NCBI RefSeq assembly: GCF_900101465.1
Contig: NZ_FMZM01000001.1
Coordinates: forward strand, 657,746-721,745
DNA length: 64,000 nt
Origin: Nocardioides lianchengensis
GTDB taxonomy: Bacteria > Actinomycetota > Actinomycetes > Propionibacteriales > Nocardioidaceae
Direction of reading: 5' to 3'
Shown here: piece by piece, positions 36,509 through 46,038 of the stretch
Numbering within the stretch: the stretch's first letter is position 1
How the letters are laid out: each line of letters begins with the position of its first letter
Notes under the pieces: model-generated
Database searches by the model: none
What the model was told of the DNA's origin: nothing
Seen by the model: the letters and a program-made list of their open reading frames with translations, nothing else
Translations under genes and position numbers: made by a program

Positions 36509-39500
36509 ATGAGTCCACCAGTGAGGAAATCGCGCGCTCTGATCGGCGTGACCAGCCTGGCCCTCGCCGCGACGTCGGTGCTCGCCAGCAGCAGCATCGC
36601 GGCGGCCGACGAGACGGCTCCGACGGCCACCGTCGCGAGCGACCGCGGCACCAGCTCGTCGTCCTCGGCCGTGCCGCAGACGGCGCAGGCCAAGCTCTTC
36701 CGCGCGGCCGCCGAGACCCTGGTCGCCGGCGACCCGATCGAGATGCCGACGTCGTACCCCTACCAGCCGCGGCTGCCGCTCTACCGGGACAACCCGGACG
36801 ACGCGGCCCACCGCGCCGAGCTGCTCGGCCACCCCGACCTGGCGCCCAGGCTCCAGGAGCTGATGGCCGCGAGCGACCGGGTGTCGGTGCAGGTCGTGGG
36901 GCAGTCGACCCAGGGCCGCGACCTCTACCTGGTGACCGTGACCGCCCCGGAGACCGAGGCCGAGACCGCGCGCCAGGCCGCGTGGAAGAGCACGATCAAG
37001 GACGAGCCGACGGCCGCGGCCGCGGACGCGACGCTGCTCTCCCAGTACAAGACCCCCGTGTGGATCAGCAACAACATCCACGGCAACGAGTGGGAGGGCA
37101 CCGACGCGGCGATGAAGTACATCGAGTGGCTCGCCACCGCGCCGCTCAGCGAGGTCGGCAGCCTGCTGCGCAACAACCGCCTCTACTTCTCCCCGTCGCT
37201 GAACCCGGACGGCCGGACCAACGCCACGCGGGCCACCGCCCTTGGCCTGGACCCGAACCGCGACATGATCACCAACGCCACCCCGGAGACGAAGTCCTAC
37301 ATCCGGCAGGCGCAGGCCATCCAGCCGATCTACACCGCGGACTTCCACGGCTACACCGGCGTCCTCCAGATCGAGCCCTGTGGGCCGCCGCACGGCACGA
37401 ACTACGAGTACGACCTGTCGATCCCGCACAACTACGCGCTCGCGCTGAAGGTCGAGCAGGACGTCGTGGCGGCGGCCATCCCCGGCAACCCGCTGACGAG
37501 TGCCGGCGGCATCGCGATCCCGTACCGCGACGACCCGAACGGCGGCTGGGACGACTACCCGCCGGTGTTCAGCGCGCAGTACGCCGCGTTCTACGGCGCC
37601 GCGACGTCGACCGTCGAGCTGCCGCTGGGCCGGACGGGTTCCTACATGACCCCCGCCCGCGCCGTGACCAACGTCGCGGTCGCCTACCAGACGATGGAGA
37701 GCATCGTCGAGTACATGAACAATCCGACCTCGGCGCGCGAGATGCTCGGCAACCAGATCGAGACCTTCCGTCGCGGTCTGTCGGGCGAGCCGAAGAAGCA
37801 GCTCACCGTCGCCGACGTCAACACCGTCCCCGGCCCCACCCAGTGGCGAGCGCTCTGGGACGAGGTCGACGACCAGGAGCCACTCGTCCTCCCGAACGCC
37901 TACGTCATCCCCCGGGGCGACGGTCAGCGCTCGGAGAGCGACGCCGCTGCGCTGGTCGAGCAGCTGCTGCTGCACGACATCGAGGTCGGCACGCTCGACG
38001 CTGCCGCCACGGTCGGCGGCAAGACCTACCCGGCCGGGTCGTACGTCGTCGACCTCGACCAGCCGCTGCGCGGCATGGCGAACTCGCTCCTCGACCTCGG
38101 CGACAACATCTCCGCCTCCACGATCCCGCAGCTGTACGCCGACGGTGCCTGGAGCTACTCGTACCTGTGGGGCGCCACGGTCGACAAGGTCGGAGTCGTC
38201 CAGGACGCGCCGATCGGGGCGACCACCCCGGTCTCCGCGGCGTCGTCGAACGCCGCGGTTCCGGCGGCCGCCGACTACGTCACCTTCGACCTGGCCGGTG
38301 TCGGCGACTTCGAGGCGCTCAACGCGCTGCTGGACGAGGGCGTCGCCGTGTCGATGCTGGCCGACGGCTCGGCCGTCGTGGACAAGGCCGCCTTCGCGGC
38401 GGTCGCGGCCGTGTCGGAGGAGTTCGACATCGCCTTCGAGCCCGCCACCGCTGCGGACCTCGATGCCCTCGACGACGCGACCACCAAGCCGCTGAAGGAC
38501 CTCAAGATCGCCTTCGTCGGGTCGGCCGACGACCGCCTGGCCCTCGGCCAGCTCGGCTTCGACGACCTCGTCCAGGTCACCGCTGCCTCCATCAACGCCA
38601 ACCCGGCCCTGCTCGCCGACGTCGACGTGCTGTGGATCGGCTCGACCTTCACGACGACCGGCGACAGCAACGCCCCGGTCCGTGGTGCGGTCCAGGCCCT
38701 CCTCGACCGTGGTGGTGCGCTCACCGGCCGTGCGGCCGCAGGCTTCAACGCCGCCCGGGACTTCGGACTGATGACCGGCACCGCCGTCACGGGCGCCGGC
38801 TCCAACACGGCCCTCGTCGAAGTCGACAACACCGCTGGCGGCGTGCTGGCGCCGTACGCGCAGGACACGTCGTACATCTACCCGGCGACCTGGTTCACCG
38901 GTCTGGGCGCGGGCGTCTCGGTCGAGCAGACCTACGGCCCGGGCAACCCGGTGCTGGCCGGTCTCTGGCGCTCGACGAACGCGACGTCGGGGGCCCTGCT
39001 GGCCACCCGTCCGGAGGTCGCCGCGACTCAGGCCTCGGTGGTCTCCTCGGTGACTCCCCGGACCAACCCGGCCGTCTCGGCGAAGTCGATCGTCTTCGGC
39101 ACGTCGGTGTTCTTCCGGACCAACCCGAAGAGCCTGTTCAGCCAGGCCGCCCGCGGCATCTTCTGGGCCGCCCCGGCGGCCAGCGAGCGGCTGACCGCCC
39201 CGTCGGAGACCACGGTCACGGTCGCCCCGGTCGCCAAGGTGACCTACCCGGGCGTCGCGAAGGTCGAGGTCACCACCAGCACCGACGGCACCGTCGAGCT
39301 GGTCTCGGGCTCGAAGGTCCTCGCCAGCGGCACCACCACCGCCGGCAAGGCGACCCTCTCGGTCGCGGGCCTCAAGCCCGGCAGCACCTCGCTGGTCGCG
39401 CGCTTCACGCCGTCGGCCGCGGGCTTCGACCCGTCGGTGAGCGCCCCGGTGACGGTCTCCGTCGCCAAGGCGTCCTCGACGCTGAAGCTCTCGGCGAAGA

Positions 39501-39757
39501 AGGTCAAGGTCGCCAAGAAGGCCAAGCTCGGCAAGGCGAGGGTGACCATCACCTTCACCGTCCCGAACGTGCCTGGCAACGCCAAGATCGTGCTGACCGA
39601 CAACGGCAAGGCCCTCGGCGTCGTCACCGTCGCCCCGGGCAAGGCCAAGACGATCACGGTCCGCCTCCGCAAGGGCTCGCACACCCTGCGGGCGACGTAC
39701 ACCGGCAGCAGCCTGGTCTCCGCCAGCTCCGCGTCGGCGAAGGTCAAGCTCAGCTGA
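36509..39757 (+). CDS. Secreted M14-family zinc carboxypeptidase-like protein with C-terminal Ig-like domain
   Basis: The 1082-residue protein has a signal peptide (about 1-34, ending SSIAAADE) and an N-terminal M14 domain with zinc ligands His191 and Glu194 (NNIHGNEWEG) and His280 (ADFHGYTG), plus catalytic Glu370 (STVELPLGRTG). Mixed alpha/beta regions follow, then a C-terminal Ig-like repeat of the bacterial Big type (about 900-1082), rich in Lys, Ser and Thr. It is probably exported and cleaves C-terminal residues from peptides. The start is ATG 36509 or GTG 36521. A strong hairpin follows the stop. Confidence 0.87.
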   Translation: MSPPVRKSRALIGVTSLALAATSVLASSSIAAADETAPTATVASDRGTSSSSSAVPQTAQAKLFRAAAETLVAGDPIEMPTSYPYQPRLPLYRDNPDDAAHRAELLGHPDLAPRLQELMAASDRVSVQVVGQSTQGRDLYLVTVTAPETEAETARQAAWKSTIKDEPTAAAADATLLSQYKTPVWISNNIHGNEWEGTDAAMKYIEWLATAPLSEVGSLLRNNRLYFSPSLNPDGRTNATRATALGLDPNRDMITNATPETKSYIRQAQAIQPIYTADFHGYTGVLQIEPCGPPHGTNYEYDLSIPHNYALALKVEQDVVAAAIPGNPLTSAGGIAIPYRDDPNGGWDDYPPVFSAQYAAFYGAATSTVELPLGRTGSYMTPARAVTNVAVAYQTMESIVEYMNNPTSAREMLGNQIETFRRGLSGEPKKQLTVADVNTVPGPTQWRALWDEVDDQEPLVLPNAYVIPRGDGQRSESDAAALVEQLLLHDIEVGTLDAAATVGGKTYPAGSYVVDLDQPLRGMANSLLDLGDNISASTIPQLYADGAWSYSYLWGATVDKVGVVQDAPIGATTPVSAASSNAAVPAAADYVTFDLAGVGDFEALNALLDEGVAVSMLADGSAVVDKAAFAAVAAVSEEFDIAFEPATAADLDALDDATTKPLKDLKIAFVGSADDRLALGQLGFDDLVQVTAASINANPALLADVDVLWIGSTFTTTGDSNAPVRGAVQALLDRGGALTGRAAAGFNAARDFGLMTGTAVTGAGSNTALVEVDNTAGGVLAPYAQDTSYIYPATWFTGLGAGVSVEQTYGPGNPVLAGLWRSTNATSGALLATRPEVAATQASVVSSVTPRTNPAVSAKSIVFGTSVFFRTNPKSLFSQAARGIFWAAPAASERLTAPSETTVTVAPVAKVTYPGVAKVEVTTSTDGTVELVSGSKVLASGTTTAGKATLSVAGLKPGSTSLVARFTPSAAGFDPSVSAPVTVSVAKASSTLKLSAKKVKVAKKAKLGKARVTITFTVPNVPGNAKIVLTDNGKALGVVTVAPGKAKTITVRLRKGSHTLRATYTGSSLVSASSASAKVKLS

Positions 39758-39770
39758 CCTGATCACCCAC

Positions 39771-39803
39771 GGACGGCCGGCACCCTCGGGGTGCCGGCCG
39801 TCC
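39771..39803 (+). terminator. Terminator hairpin after the M14 peptidase gene
   Basis: GGACGGCCGGCACC pairs exactly with GGTGCCGGCCGTCC (14 bp, CTCGG loop), 13 bases after the stop. Confidence 0.8.
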
Positions 39804-39818
39804 GGCGTTGTCGGGCGC

Positions 39819-39824
39819 TACCGT
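39819..39824 (+). promoter_or_regulatory. Leaderless -10 box TACCGT for the cupin gene
   Basis: TACCGT is followed by six bases and the ATG at 39831. Confidence 0.55.
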
Positions 39825-39830
39825 CGTGGC

Positions 39831-40238
39831 ATGCGACCGCCGCTCGCCGACGTGCTCGGCCTGGAACCGCACCCCGAGGGCGGCTGGTACCGCCAGACCT
39901 GGGCCTCCCCGGTCGAGGTGACGCTGCCCGACGGCCGGGTCCGTCCGACCGCGACGCTCATCCACTTCCTGCTGCCGGCCGGGGAGTCCTCGGCCTGGCA
40001 CCGGGTCGCCTCCGACGAGATCTGGCTGGCCCACACCGGCGCGGTGACGCTCGAGCTGGGCGGCACCGACGTACGGCCGGGGGAGCCGACGGCGGAGGTC
40101 TGCGACGCCGCCCACCCTCAGGTCCTGGTCCCCGCGGGCGTCTGGCAGCGCACGGTCCCGTCCGCCGCCGACGCACTCGTCAGCTGCCTGGTGTCGCCCG
40201 GGTTCGACTTCGCCGACTTCGAGCTGGCGTCCGGGTAG
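39831..40238 (+). CDS. Cupin-fold protein, DUF985 type
   Basis: The 135-residue protein matches the DUF985 cupin family: LEPHPEGGWYRQTWAS at the start, then SSAWHRVASDEIWLAHTGAVTLELGG and the second cupin motif PAGVWQRTVPSA. The His in SAWHRV is a probable metal or ligand contact. The function of the family is not settled. A leaderless promoter precedes it, and the stop codon lies inside a bidirectional hairpin. Confidence 0.85.
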   Translation: MRPPLADVLGLEPHPEGGWYRQTWASPVEVTLPDGRVRPTATLIHFLLPAGESSAWHRVASDEIWLAHTGAVTLELGGTDVRPGEPTAEVCDAAHPQVLVPAGVWQRTVPSAADALVSCLVSPGFDFADFELASG

Positions 40239-40293
40239 TCCGTCACACGGGGGTTGGTTACCCGCGAGTAAGCAACCCCTGTGTGACGGACTA
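40236..40293. terminator. 21-bp bidirectional hairpin
   Basis: TAGTCCGTCACACGGGGGTTG pairs, with one mismatch, with the segment ending TGTGTGACGGACTA at 40293. The TAG is the cupin stop codon, and the response-regulator gene on the other strand ends seven bases beyond. Confidence 0.75.
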
Positions 40294-40299
40294 CCCCAA

Positions 40300-40950
40300 C
40301 TAAGGCTCGACCAGCCCCGCCCGGATCGCGTACCGCACCAGCTGGGTCCGGTCGCGCATGCCGAGGCGAGCCAGGATGTTGGCGCGGTGCCGCTCGACGG
40401 TCTTCACGCTGATGGTGAGCGCGGTCGCGATCTCCTTCGACGACAGGCCCTCGGCGATCAGCTTCAGCACCTCGTCCTCGCGCTCGGTCAGCACGGTCGT
40501 GGGGACGCGCTCGCCGCGGCGCAGCCGGTCGAGGTAGTCGCGCACCAGGGCACTCATCGCGCCCGGGTAGACGAACGCCTCGCCGCGCATGGCCGACCGG
40601 CAGGCGGCGACCAGGTCCTCGTCGGCCACCGACTTCAGCACGTAGCCGCTGGCCCCGACCTTCAGCGACTCGAAGAAGTACTGCTCGTTGTCGTGCATCG
40701 ACAGCATCAGCACCCGCGGGGGCTCGCGGCGGCGGGCGATCTCGCGGGCCGCCTGCAGCCCGGTCATCCGCGGCATCGCGATGTCGAGCACGACCAGGTC
40801 CACCGGGACCTCCCGCAGCAGCGCGACGGCCTCCGCCCCGTCGCCGGCCTCGGCGACCACCTCGAGGTCGGGCTCCTGGTCCAGGATCAGTCGTACGCCG
40901 CGCCGCACCAGTCCGTGGTCGTCGGCCAGCAGGATCCGCGTCGGGCTCAC
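40300..40950 (-). CDS. NarL/LuxR-type response regulator
   Basis: The 216-residue protein has a receiver domain (Asp10/Asp11 and phospho-acceptor Asp56 in VVLDIAMP; Lys in YVLKSV) and a LuxR helix-turn-helix near the C-terminus (LTEREDEVLKLIAEGLSSKE, SVKTVERHRANILARLGM). The GTG start overlaps the kinase stop (GTGA), making a kinase-regulator operon. Targets are unknown; the divergent SPFH/antiporter operon is the obvious candidate. Confidence 0.92.
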   Translation of the reverse strand: MSPTRILLADDHGLVRRGVRLILDQEPDLEVVAEAGDGAEAVALLREVPVDLVVLDIAMPRMTGLQAAREIARRREPPRVLMLSMHDNEQYFFESLKVGASGYVLKSVADEDLVAACRSAMRGEAFVYPGAMSALVRDYLDRLRRGERVPTTVLTEREDEVLKLIAEGLSSKEIATALTISVKTVERHRANILARLGMRDRTQLVRYAIRAGLVEP

Positions 40951-41909
40951 GACGGGTCCACCGGGACGCTCAGCCGGACCCGGGTGCCCTGCCCCGGGGC
41001 GCTGTCGATCTCGAGCAACCCGCCCACCGAGCGGGCGCGCTCCCGCATGCCCCGCAGGCCGGCCCCGGCCGCGTCCGCGACCAGCCCGCGGCCGTCGTCC
41101 GCGACCCCGAGCACCACCCGGTCGCCGAGCCGCTGCAGGGTCAGCTCGACCCGCGTGGCCCGCGCGTGCCGCGCGGCGTTGGTGAGCGCCTCCTGGGCGA
41201 CCCGGTAGACGACCAGCTCGGTCGCCGGCGGCAGCGCGGGCAGCCCGGGCGCGATCGAGCGGCGTACGGTCGCGCCGCCGTGCGCGGAGAACCCGGTCGC
41301 GAGGGCGGCCAGCGCGCTGTGCAGGCCGAGGTCGTCGAGCACGCCCGGGCGCAGCTCGCGCGCGACCCGTCGTACGTCGTCCAGGCCCGCGCGGGCGCTC
41401 TCCCGGACCAGCTCCAGCTCCTCGACCAGCTCGGCCGGTGCGCGGCGCTGCACCTGCTTGAGACCGAGGAGTACGACGGTCAGCTGCTGGCCGACCTCGT
41501 CGTGCAGCTCCCGGGCGATCCGGTGCCGCTCCTCCTCCTCCGCGGCCAGGGCCCGCGCGTCGCTGCCGCTGCGTTCCGCCTCCAGCCGGTCCAGCATCGC
41601 GTTGAAGCTGGCGACCAGTCGGGCGCCCGGCCCGCGGGTGCCCGTGGGCAGCCGCTGCCCGGGCTCCAGCAGGTCGACGGTCGCCATCTGCCGCACCACC
41701 CGGTCGATCGGCGCGAGGCTCGCGCGGAGCAGCAGCGCGTTGGTCACCAGCATCACGGCGAGCCCGAGGGTCAGCACGAGCGCCTCGGAGACCACCGTGC
41801 GCCGCGAGACGCTGACGGGCAGGAGCAGCAGGGCGAGGGTCCCGGCGAGGAAGACGGTGCCGTTGATCAGGCACACCCGCCAGTAGAGGGGGAGCGTCCA
41901 GGTGCGCAC
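40947..41909 (-). CDS. NarL-type sensor histidine kinase (HisKA_3)
   Basis: The 320-residue protein has two membrane helices (about residues 11-31 and 41-63) with almost no external loop, a HAMP-like linker (about 63-115), a HisKA_3 domain with phospho-acceptor His136 in IARELHDEVGQQLTVVLLGL, and an HATPase domain (EALTNAARHA; GVADDGRGL; GMRERARSVGG). The short external loop suggests sensing in the membrane. It starts with GTG at 41909 and is divergent from the SPFH/antiporter operon (130-base gap). Confidence 0.9.
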   Translation of the reverse strand: MRTWTLPLYWRVCLINGTVFLAGTLALLLLPVSVSRRTVVSEALVLTLGLAVMLVTNALLLRASLAPIDRVVRQMATVDLLEPGQRLPTGTRGPGARLVASFNAMLDRLEAERSGSDARALAAEEEERHRIARELHDEVGQQLTVVLLGLKQVQRRAPAELVEELELVRESARAGLDDVRRVARELRPGVLDDLGLHSALAALATGFSAHGGATVRRSIAPGLPALPPATELVVYRVAQEALTNAARHARATRVELTLQRLGDRVVLGVADDGRGLVADAAGAGLRGMRERARSVGGLLEIDSAPGQGTRVRLSVPVDPS

Positions 41910-42039
41910 CCCGCCAGCCTCCCACGTGGCCGGGTCCGGCCGGACCCGGCGAGCCCGAGATGGGTGGTAGCCCCCATGGTCCGCGGCCGCTCGCTCGCGA
42001 ACACTCGAGCGTGCCGGACGAGAGCGGTCGGGAGGCGAT

Positions 42040-42498
42040 GTGGAGGAGCCAGCGGCGACGGTGGTCGTGGGCCTGCTGGTGCTGTCCCTCCTGGCCGCGC
42101 TCGCCGGCGCCAGCGTGAGATGGACCCCGCGGGAGCACCTGCTGGTGGTCAGCCGGCGCGGCGTCGTACGGCGCGTCGTGGGCGGTGGGCCGGCCTGGCG
42201 CTGGCCGCTGCTGGACACCGTCGAGGTCGTCGCGATGGATCCCGAGCCGGTCGCCATCAGCGTGCGCGCGACGACCCGCGACGGCCACGAGGTCCGGCTG
42301 CTGGCCGAGGCGGTGCTGCCCGTCGTACCGCCCCGCCCGGGGGAGCCGGCCGACGCCGTCGACCAGGCGCGCGAGCGGGCCGAGACCGGCCTGGCCGACG
42401 AGCTGGTGGCCGCCGTCGTGGCGTGCGACGTCGCCGACCTGGGCGACCTGGAGGTCGGCGGCCTGGCGGTCGTCGAGCTCGACGTGGTCCTGCGGTGA
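42040..42498 (+). CDS. Truncated SPFH/Band 7-like membrane protein
   Basis: The 152-residue protein has one N-terminal membrane helix (about residues 7-25) followed by a short Band 7-like region (REHLLVVSRRGVVRRVVGGG then PAWRWPLLDTVEVVAMDPEP), about half the usual domain length, ending at VELDVVLR. Full SPFH proteins scaffold membrane microdomains. The GTG start has GGGAGG upstream, and the stop overlaps the antiporter start (GTGA). The family assignment is moderate; it may be an accessory subunit of the antiporter. Confidence 0.6.
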   Translation: MEEPAATVVVGLLVLSLLAALAGASVRWTPREHLLVVSRRGVVRRVVGGGPAWRWPLLDTVEVVAMDPEPVAISVRATTRDGHEVRLLAEAVLPVVPPRPGEPADAVDQARERAETGLADELVAAVVACDVADLGDLEVGGLAVVELDVVLR

Positions 42499-43991
42499 CC
42501 ACGGCCGAGCTCAACGTCGTCGTCCTGGTCGGTGCCGCGGTGCTGCTGGCCGCCGTGGCCGCCGTCCGTCTGGTCAGCCGGGCCGGGCTGCCGAGCCTGC
42601 TGATCTACCTGGCGATCGGGCTGGCCATCGGCGAGGGCGGCCTCGGGCTGCACTTCGAGGACGCCGACCTGACCCAGGTGCTCGGCACCGTGGCCCTCGC
42701 GGTCATCCTGGCCGAGGGCGGCTTCACCACCGACTGGAGCGTCGTCCGCCCGGTGGCGCCGCTGGCCGGGGTGCTGGCGACCGTCGGGGTCTTCATCAGC
42801 GTCGCCGTCACCACGGGCCTCGTGTACGTCGTCCTCGACGTCGACCTGCGCACCGCGATCGTGCTGGGGGCGGTCGCCTCCTCGACCGACGCGGCCGCGG
42901 TCTTCTCGGTGCTCCGGCAGCTGCCCGTCCGGGGCCGGCTGCGCGCCACCGTGGAGGCCGAGTCGGGCTTCAACGACCCGCCGGTCATCGTCCTGGTCAC
43001 CGTGGTCACCTCGGACGCCTGGGAGAGCGCGGGGGCCCTCGGCATCGCCGGCCAGATCGGCTACCAGCTGCTGGTCGGGGTGCTCGTGGGCGTGGCGGTC
43101 GCGGTCGCCGGGACCTGGCTGCTGGCGCGCAGCGCGCTGCCGGCGTCCGGTCTCTACCCGCTGGCCACGCTGGCGATCGCCTTCCTGGCCTTCGCCCTGT
43201 CCGGCGTGGTCGGCGCCAGCCCGATCATGGCCGTCTACGTCGCCGCCCTCGTGCTCGGCAACGCCCGGCTCCCGCACCGCTCGACCACGGAGAGCTTCGC
43301 CGGCGGGCTCGCCGGACTGGCCCAGATCGGGCTGTTCATCCTGCTCGGGCTGCTGGCCAGCCCCGCGCGGCTGCTCGACGCGCTCCCGACCGCGCTCGTG
43401 GTGGGCGGAGCGCTGACCCTCGTCGCGCGGCCGCTGTCCGTGGTGTTGTGCGCGACGCCGTTCCGGGTGCCCTGGCGCGACCAGGTCTTCATCAGCTGGG
43501 CCGGCCTGCGCGGCGCCGTACCGATCGTGCTCGCCACCATCCCGATGAGCGTCGGCCTGCCCGGCGCGGAACGGATCTTCGACGTGGTCTTCCTGCTCGT
43601 CGTCCTGTTCACGCTGCTCCAGGGGCCGACGCTGCCCTGGGTCGCCCGCCGGACGGGCGCGGCCCGCCCGCACAACCCCCGCGACGTGGCCATCGACTCC
43701 GCCCCCCTCGACGACATCGACGCCGCGCTGCTGCAGTTCGCCGTCCCCGAGCGGTCCCGACTGGTCGGGGTCGAGATCGCCGAGCTGCGGCTGCCCGTCG
43801 GGGCGGCCGTCTCGCTGCTGGTCCGCGACGGCGAGATCTTCGCGCCGGCGCCGACGACCGTCCTGCGCGACGGCGACCACGTGCTCGTGGCCGCACCGCG
43901 CGAGCACGGCCCGGCCATCGAGGCGCGGCTGCGCGCGGTGAGCGACCACGGCCGGCTCGCCGGCTGGTACGCCGGGGTGGCGGGCCGGTGA
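42495..43991 (+). CDS. CPA1/CvrA-type potassium/proton antiporter with TrkA-C-like domain
   Basis: The 498-residue protein has about 12-13 hydrophobic segments (to about residue 390) with family motifs GAVASSTDAAAVFSVLR and EAESGFNDPPVIVLVTVV. A cytosolic C-terminal TrkA-C-like domain follows (about 415-498: RSRLVGVEIAELRLPVGAAV, DGDHVLVAAPREHG). This layout matches NhaP2/CvrA-type K+/H+ antiporters regulated by nucleotide binding. It is coupled by GTGA overlaps to both neighbours. Confidence 0.9.
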   Translation: MTTAELNVVVLVGAAVLLAAVAAVRLVSRAGLPSLLIYLAIGLAIGEGGLGLHFEDADLTQVLGTVALAVILAEGGFTTDWSVVRPVAPLAGVLATVGVFISVAVTTGLVYVVLDVDLRTAIVLGAVASSTDAAAVFSVLRQLPVRGRLRATVEAESGFNDPPVIVLVTVVTSDAWESAGALGIAGQIGYQLLVGVLVGVAVAVAGTWLLARSALPASGLYPLATLAIAFLAFALSGVVGASPIMAVYVAALVLGNARLPHRSTTESFAGGLAGLAQIGLFILLGLLASPARLLDALPTALVVGGALTLVARPLSVVLCATPFRVPWRDQVFISWAGLRGAVPIVLATIPMSVGLPGAERIFDVVFLLVVLFTLLQGPTLPWVARRTGAARPHNPRDVAIDSAPLDDIDAALLQFAVPERSRLVGVEIAELRLPVGAAVSLLVRDGEIFAPAPTTVLRDGDHVLVAAPREHGPAIEARLRAVSDHGRLAGWYAGVAGR

Positions 43992-45274
43992 TCGCCGCCG
44001 CCGCGATCGGGGTCTTCCTGGTCGCCTACGCCTTCATCGCCACCGAGCGGATCGACCGGGTCGCGGCGGCCCTGGGCGGGGTCGCCGCGATGACCCTGCT
44101 CGGGCTGGTCGACGCCGACAGCGCCTTCTTCGACCACGACACCGGCGTGGACTGGAACGTCGTCTTCCTGCTCTTCGGGATGATGGTGATCGTCGGGGTG
44201 CTGAAGCAGACCGGCCTGTTCGAGTACCTCGCGCTCTGGGCGGCCCGGGCCTCGCGCGGGCGACCGGCCCGGCTGATGGCGCTGCTGATGGTCGTGACGG
44301 CGGCGGCGAGCGCGCTCCTCGACAACGTCACCACGGTGCTGCTGGTCGCCCCGGTGACGCTCTCGGTCTGCGCGCGCCTCGGGCTGCCGACGACGCCGTA
44401 CCTCGTGACGCTGGTCTTCGCCTCCAACGTCGGCGGCACCGCGACCCTGATCGGGGACCCGCCCAACATCATCATCGCCAGCCGGGCCGGGCTGAGCTTC
44501 AACGACTTCCTGGTCCACACGCTCCCGGTGACGGTGGTGATCGTGGCCGTGCTGGTCGTGCTGTGCCGGTTCCTCTACCGGCGCGAGCTGCGCGTGGAGC
44601 CCACCGTGGCGACCCCGGAGGACTTGGATCCGGCGACCGCCATCCGCGACCCGCGGCGCCTCGCGGTCTGCCTGGTCGTGCTGGCGCTGGTGATGGTCGC
44701 CTTCGGGCTGCACACGGTGCTCCACCTCGACCCGTCGATCGTGGCGATGATGGGCGCCGGGGCGATGGTGCTGCTGACCCGGACCACCTCGGAGGAGTTC
44801 CTCGAGGAGGTCGAGTGGGGGACCCTGGTGTTCTTCATGGCCCTCTTCGTGCTGGTCGGCGGGCTGGTCCAGGTCGGCGTGATCGGCGCGATCGGGGAGG
44901 CGGCCGCCTCCGCGCTCGGCGACCGGCCGCTGCTGGCGTCCACGACCCTGCTCTTCGGGTCCGCGGTGGTGGGCGGCTTCGTCGACAACATCCCCTACAC
45001 CGCGGCCACCGTGCCGATCGTGCAGGATCTGGTCGCCGCGTCCGGCGACACCTCGTCCGGCAACCCGCTGTGGTGGGCCTTCGCGCTCGGCGCCGACCTG
45101 GGCGGGAACACGACCGCGGTCGCGGCCGGGGCCAACGTCGTCGTCCTCGGGATCGCGCACAGCGCCGGGCGGCCGATCACCTTCTGGGAGTTCACCAAGA
45201 AGGGCCTGGTCGTGACCTTCGTGTCCCTGACCGTGGCCTGGCTCTACGTCTGGCTGCGCTACTTCGTGTTCTGA
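43988..45274 (+). CDS. ArsB/NhaD/SLC13-family (IT superfamily) permease
   Basis: The 428-residue polytopic protein has two repeat motifs of the ion transporter superfamily: ALLDNVTTVLLVAP plus NVGGTATLIGDPPNIIIAS in the first half, and VVGGFVDNIPYTAATVPIV plus LGADLGGNTTAVAAGANVVV in the second. Members export arsenite, exchange Na+/H+ or carry dicarboxylates; this one resembles the ArsB/YdfA-type anion permeases. No arsenic gene is adjacent, and the operon with an antiporter hints at ion or organic-anion homeostasis. It starts at GTG in the antiporter stop. Confidence 0.87.
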   Translation: MIAAAAIGVFLVAYAFIATERIDRVAAALGGVAAMTLLGLVDADSAFFDHDTGVDWNVVFLLFGMMVIVGVLKQTGLFEYLALWAARASRGRPARLMALLMVVTAAASALLDNVTTVLLVAPVTLSVCARLGLPTTPYLVTLVFASNVGGTATLIGDPPNIIIASRAGLSFNDFLVHTLPVTVVIVAVLVVLCRFLYRRELRVEPTVATPEDLDPATAIRDPRRLAVCLVVLALVMVAFGLHTVLHLDPSIVAMMGAGAMVLLTRTTSEEFLEEVEWGTLVFFMALFVLVGGLVQVGVIGAIGEAAASALGDRPLLASTTLLFGSAVVGGFVDNIPYTAATVPIVQDLVAASGDTSSGNPLWWAFALGADLGGNTTAVAAGANVVVLGIAHSAGRPITFWEFTKKGLVVTFVSLTVAWLYVWLRYFVF

Positions 45275-45281
45275 TCGGCGC

Positions 45282-46019
45282 ATGCGTCCCCTCACCCTGG
45301 TCACCGGCGGCACCCGCGGCATCGGACGGGCGGTCGCGCTCCGGCTCGCGGCCGACGGCCACGACCTGGTGCTCGGCTACCGCGACGACGCGGCCGCGGC
45401 GGACGCGTGCGCGTCGTCGGCGGCGCAGCTCGGCGCGTCGGTGGCCCTCGTCGCCGGCGACCTCACCGACCCGGTTGCCGTCGACGACCTGTTCGCCGCC
45501 GCGCCGCGTCCGTTGACCGGCGTCGTCAACAACGCCGGGGCGACGCTGCACCTCGGACCGCTCGCCGAGACCCCGGTCGACGTCGTACGACGCACCGTGG
45601 ACCTCAACCTCACCGCGGCGCTGCTGGTGGCCCGGGCCGCCGTCCGCTCGCTCGGCCGCTCGTACGGCGGTGCCGGCGGCGTGCTCGTCAACATCAGCTC
45701 GGGCGCCGCCACGCTCGGCTCGCCGGGGGAGTACGTCCAGTACGCCGCCGCCAAGGCCGGCGTCGACGCGCTCACCGTCGGCCTCGCCCAGGAGGTCGCC
45801 GGCGACGGGGTCCGGGTGGTCGGCGTCGCGCCCGGCATCGTCCGCACCCGCATCCACGAGGACGCCGGCGAGGCCGGCCGGGTCGACCGGGTCGGGCCGC
45901 TCGTGCCGCTGGGCCGCGCGGGCGAGCCGGAGGAGGTGGCGTCGGTGGTCGCGTTCGCGCTGAGCGACGCGGCGTCGTACGTCACGGGGACGACGCTGCG
46001 GGTCGCCGGGGGTCGATGA
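45282..46019 (+). CDS. SDR-family oxidoreductase
   Basis: The 245-residue classical short-chain dehydrogenase has TGGTRGIGR (cofactor), NNAGA, catalytic Ser in ISSGAA, YVQYAAAKAG (Tyr-x3-Lys) and PGIVRT. NADP is likely, given YRDD after beta-2. It resembles glucose/3-ketoacyl reductase-like SDRs; the substrate is not known. It begins seven bases after the permease stop, so it probably belongs to the SPFH-antiporter-permease operon and not to the next one, which has its own promoter. Confidence 0.9.
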   Translation: MRPLTLVTGGTRGIGRAVALRLAADGHDLVLGYRDDAAAADACASSAAQLGASVALVAGDLTDPVAVDDLFAAAPRPLTGVVNNAGATLHLGPLAETPVDVVRRTVDLNLTAALLVARAAVRSLGRSYGGAGGVLVNISSGAATLGSPGEYVQYAAAKAGVDALTVGLAQEVAGDGVRVVGVAPGIVRTRIHEDAGEAGRVDRVGPLVPLGRAGEPEEVASVVAFALSDAASYVTGTTLRVAGGR

Positions 46020-46038
46020 CGGCGATCGGGCCGTTCCG

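Noticed and set aside
36413..39766. A 1117-codon open frame antisense to the M14 peptidase gene
   Set aside because: The plus strand encodes a signal peptide and zinc motifs; the antisense frame has only high-GC shadow composition.
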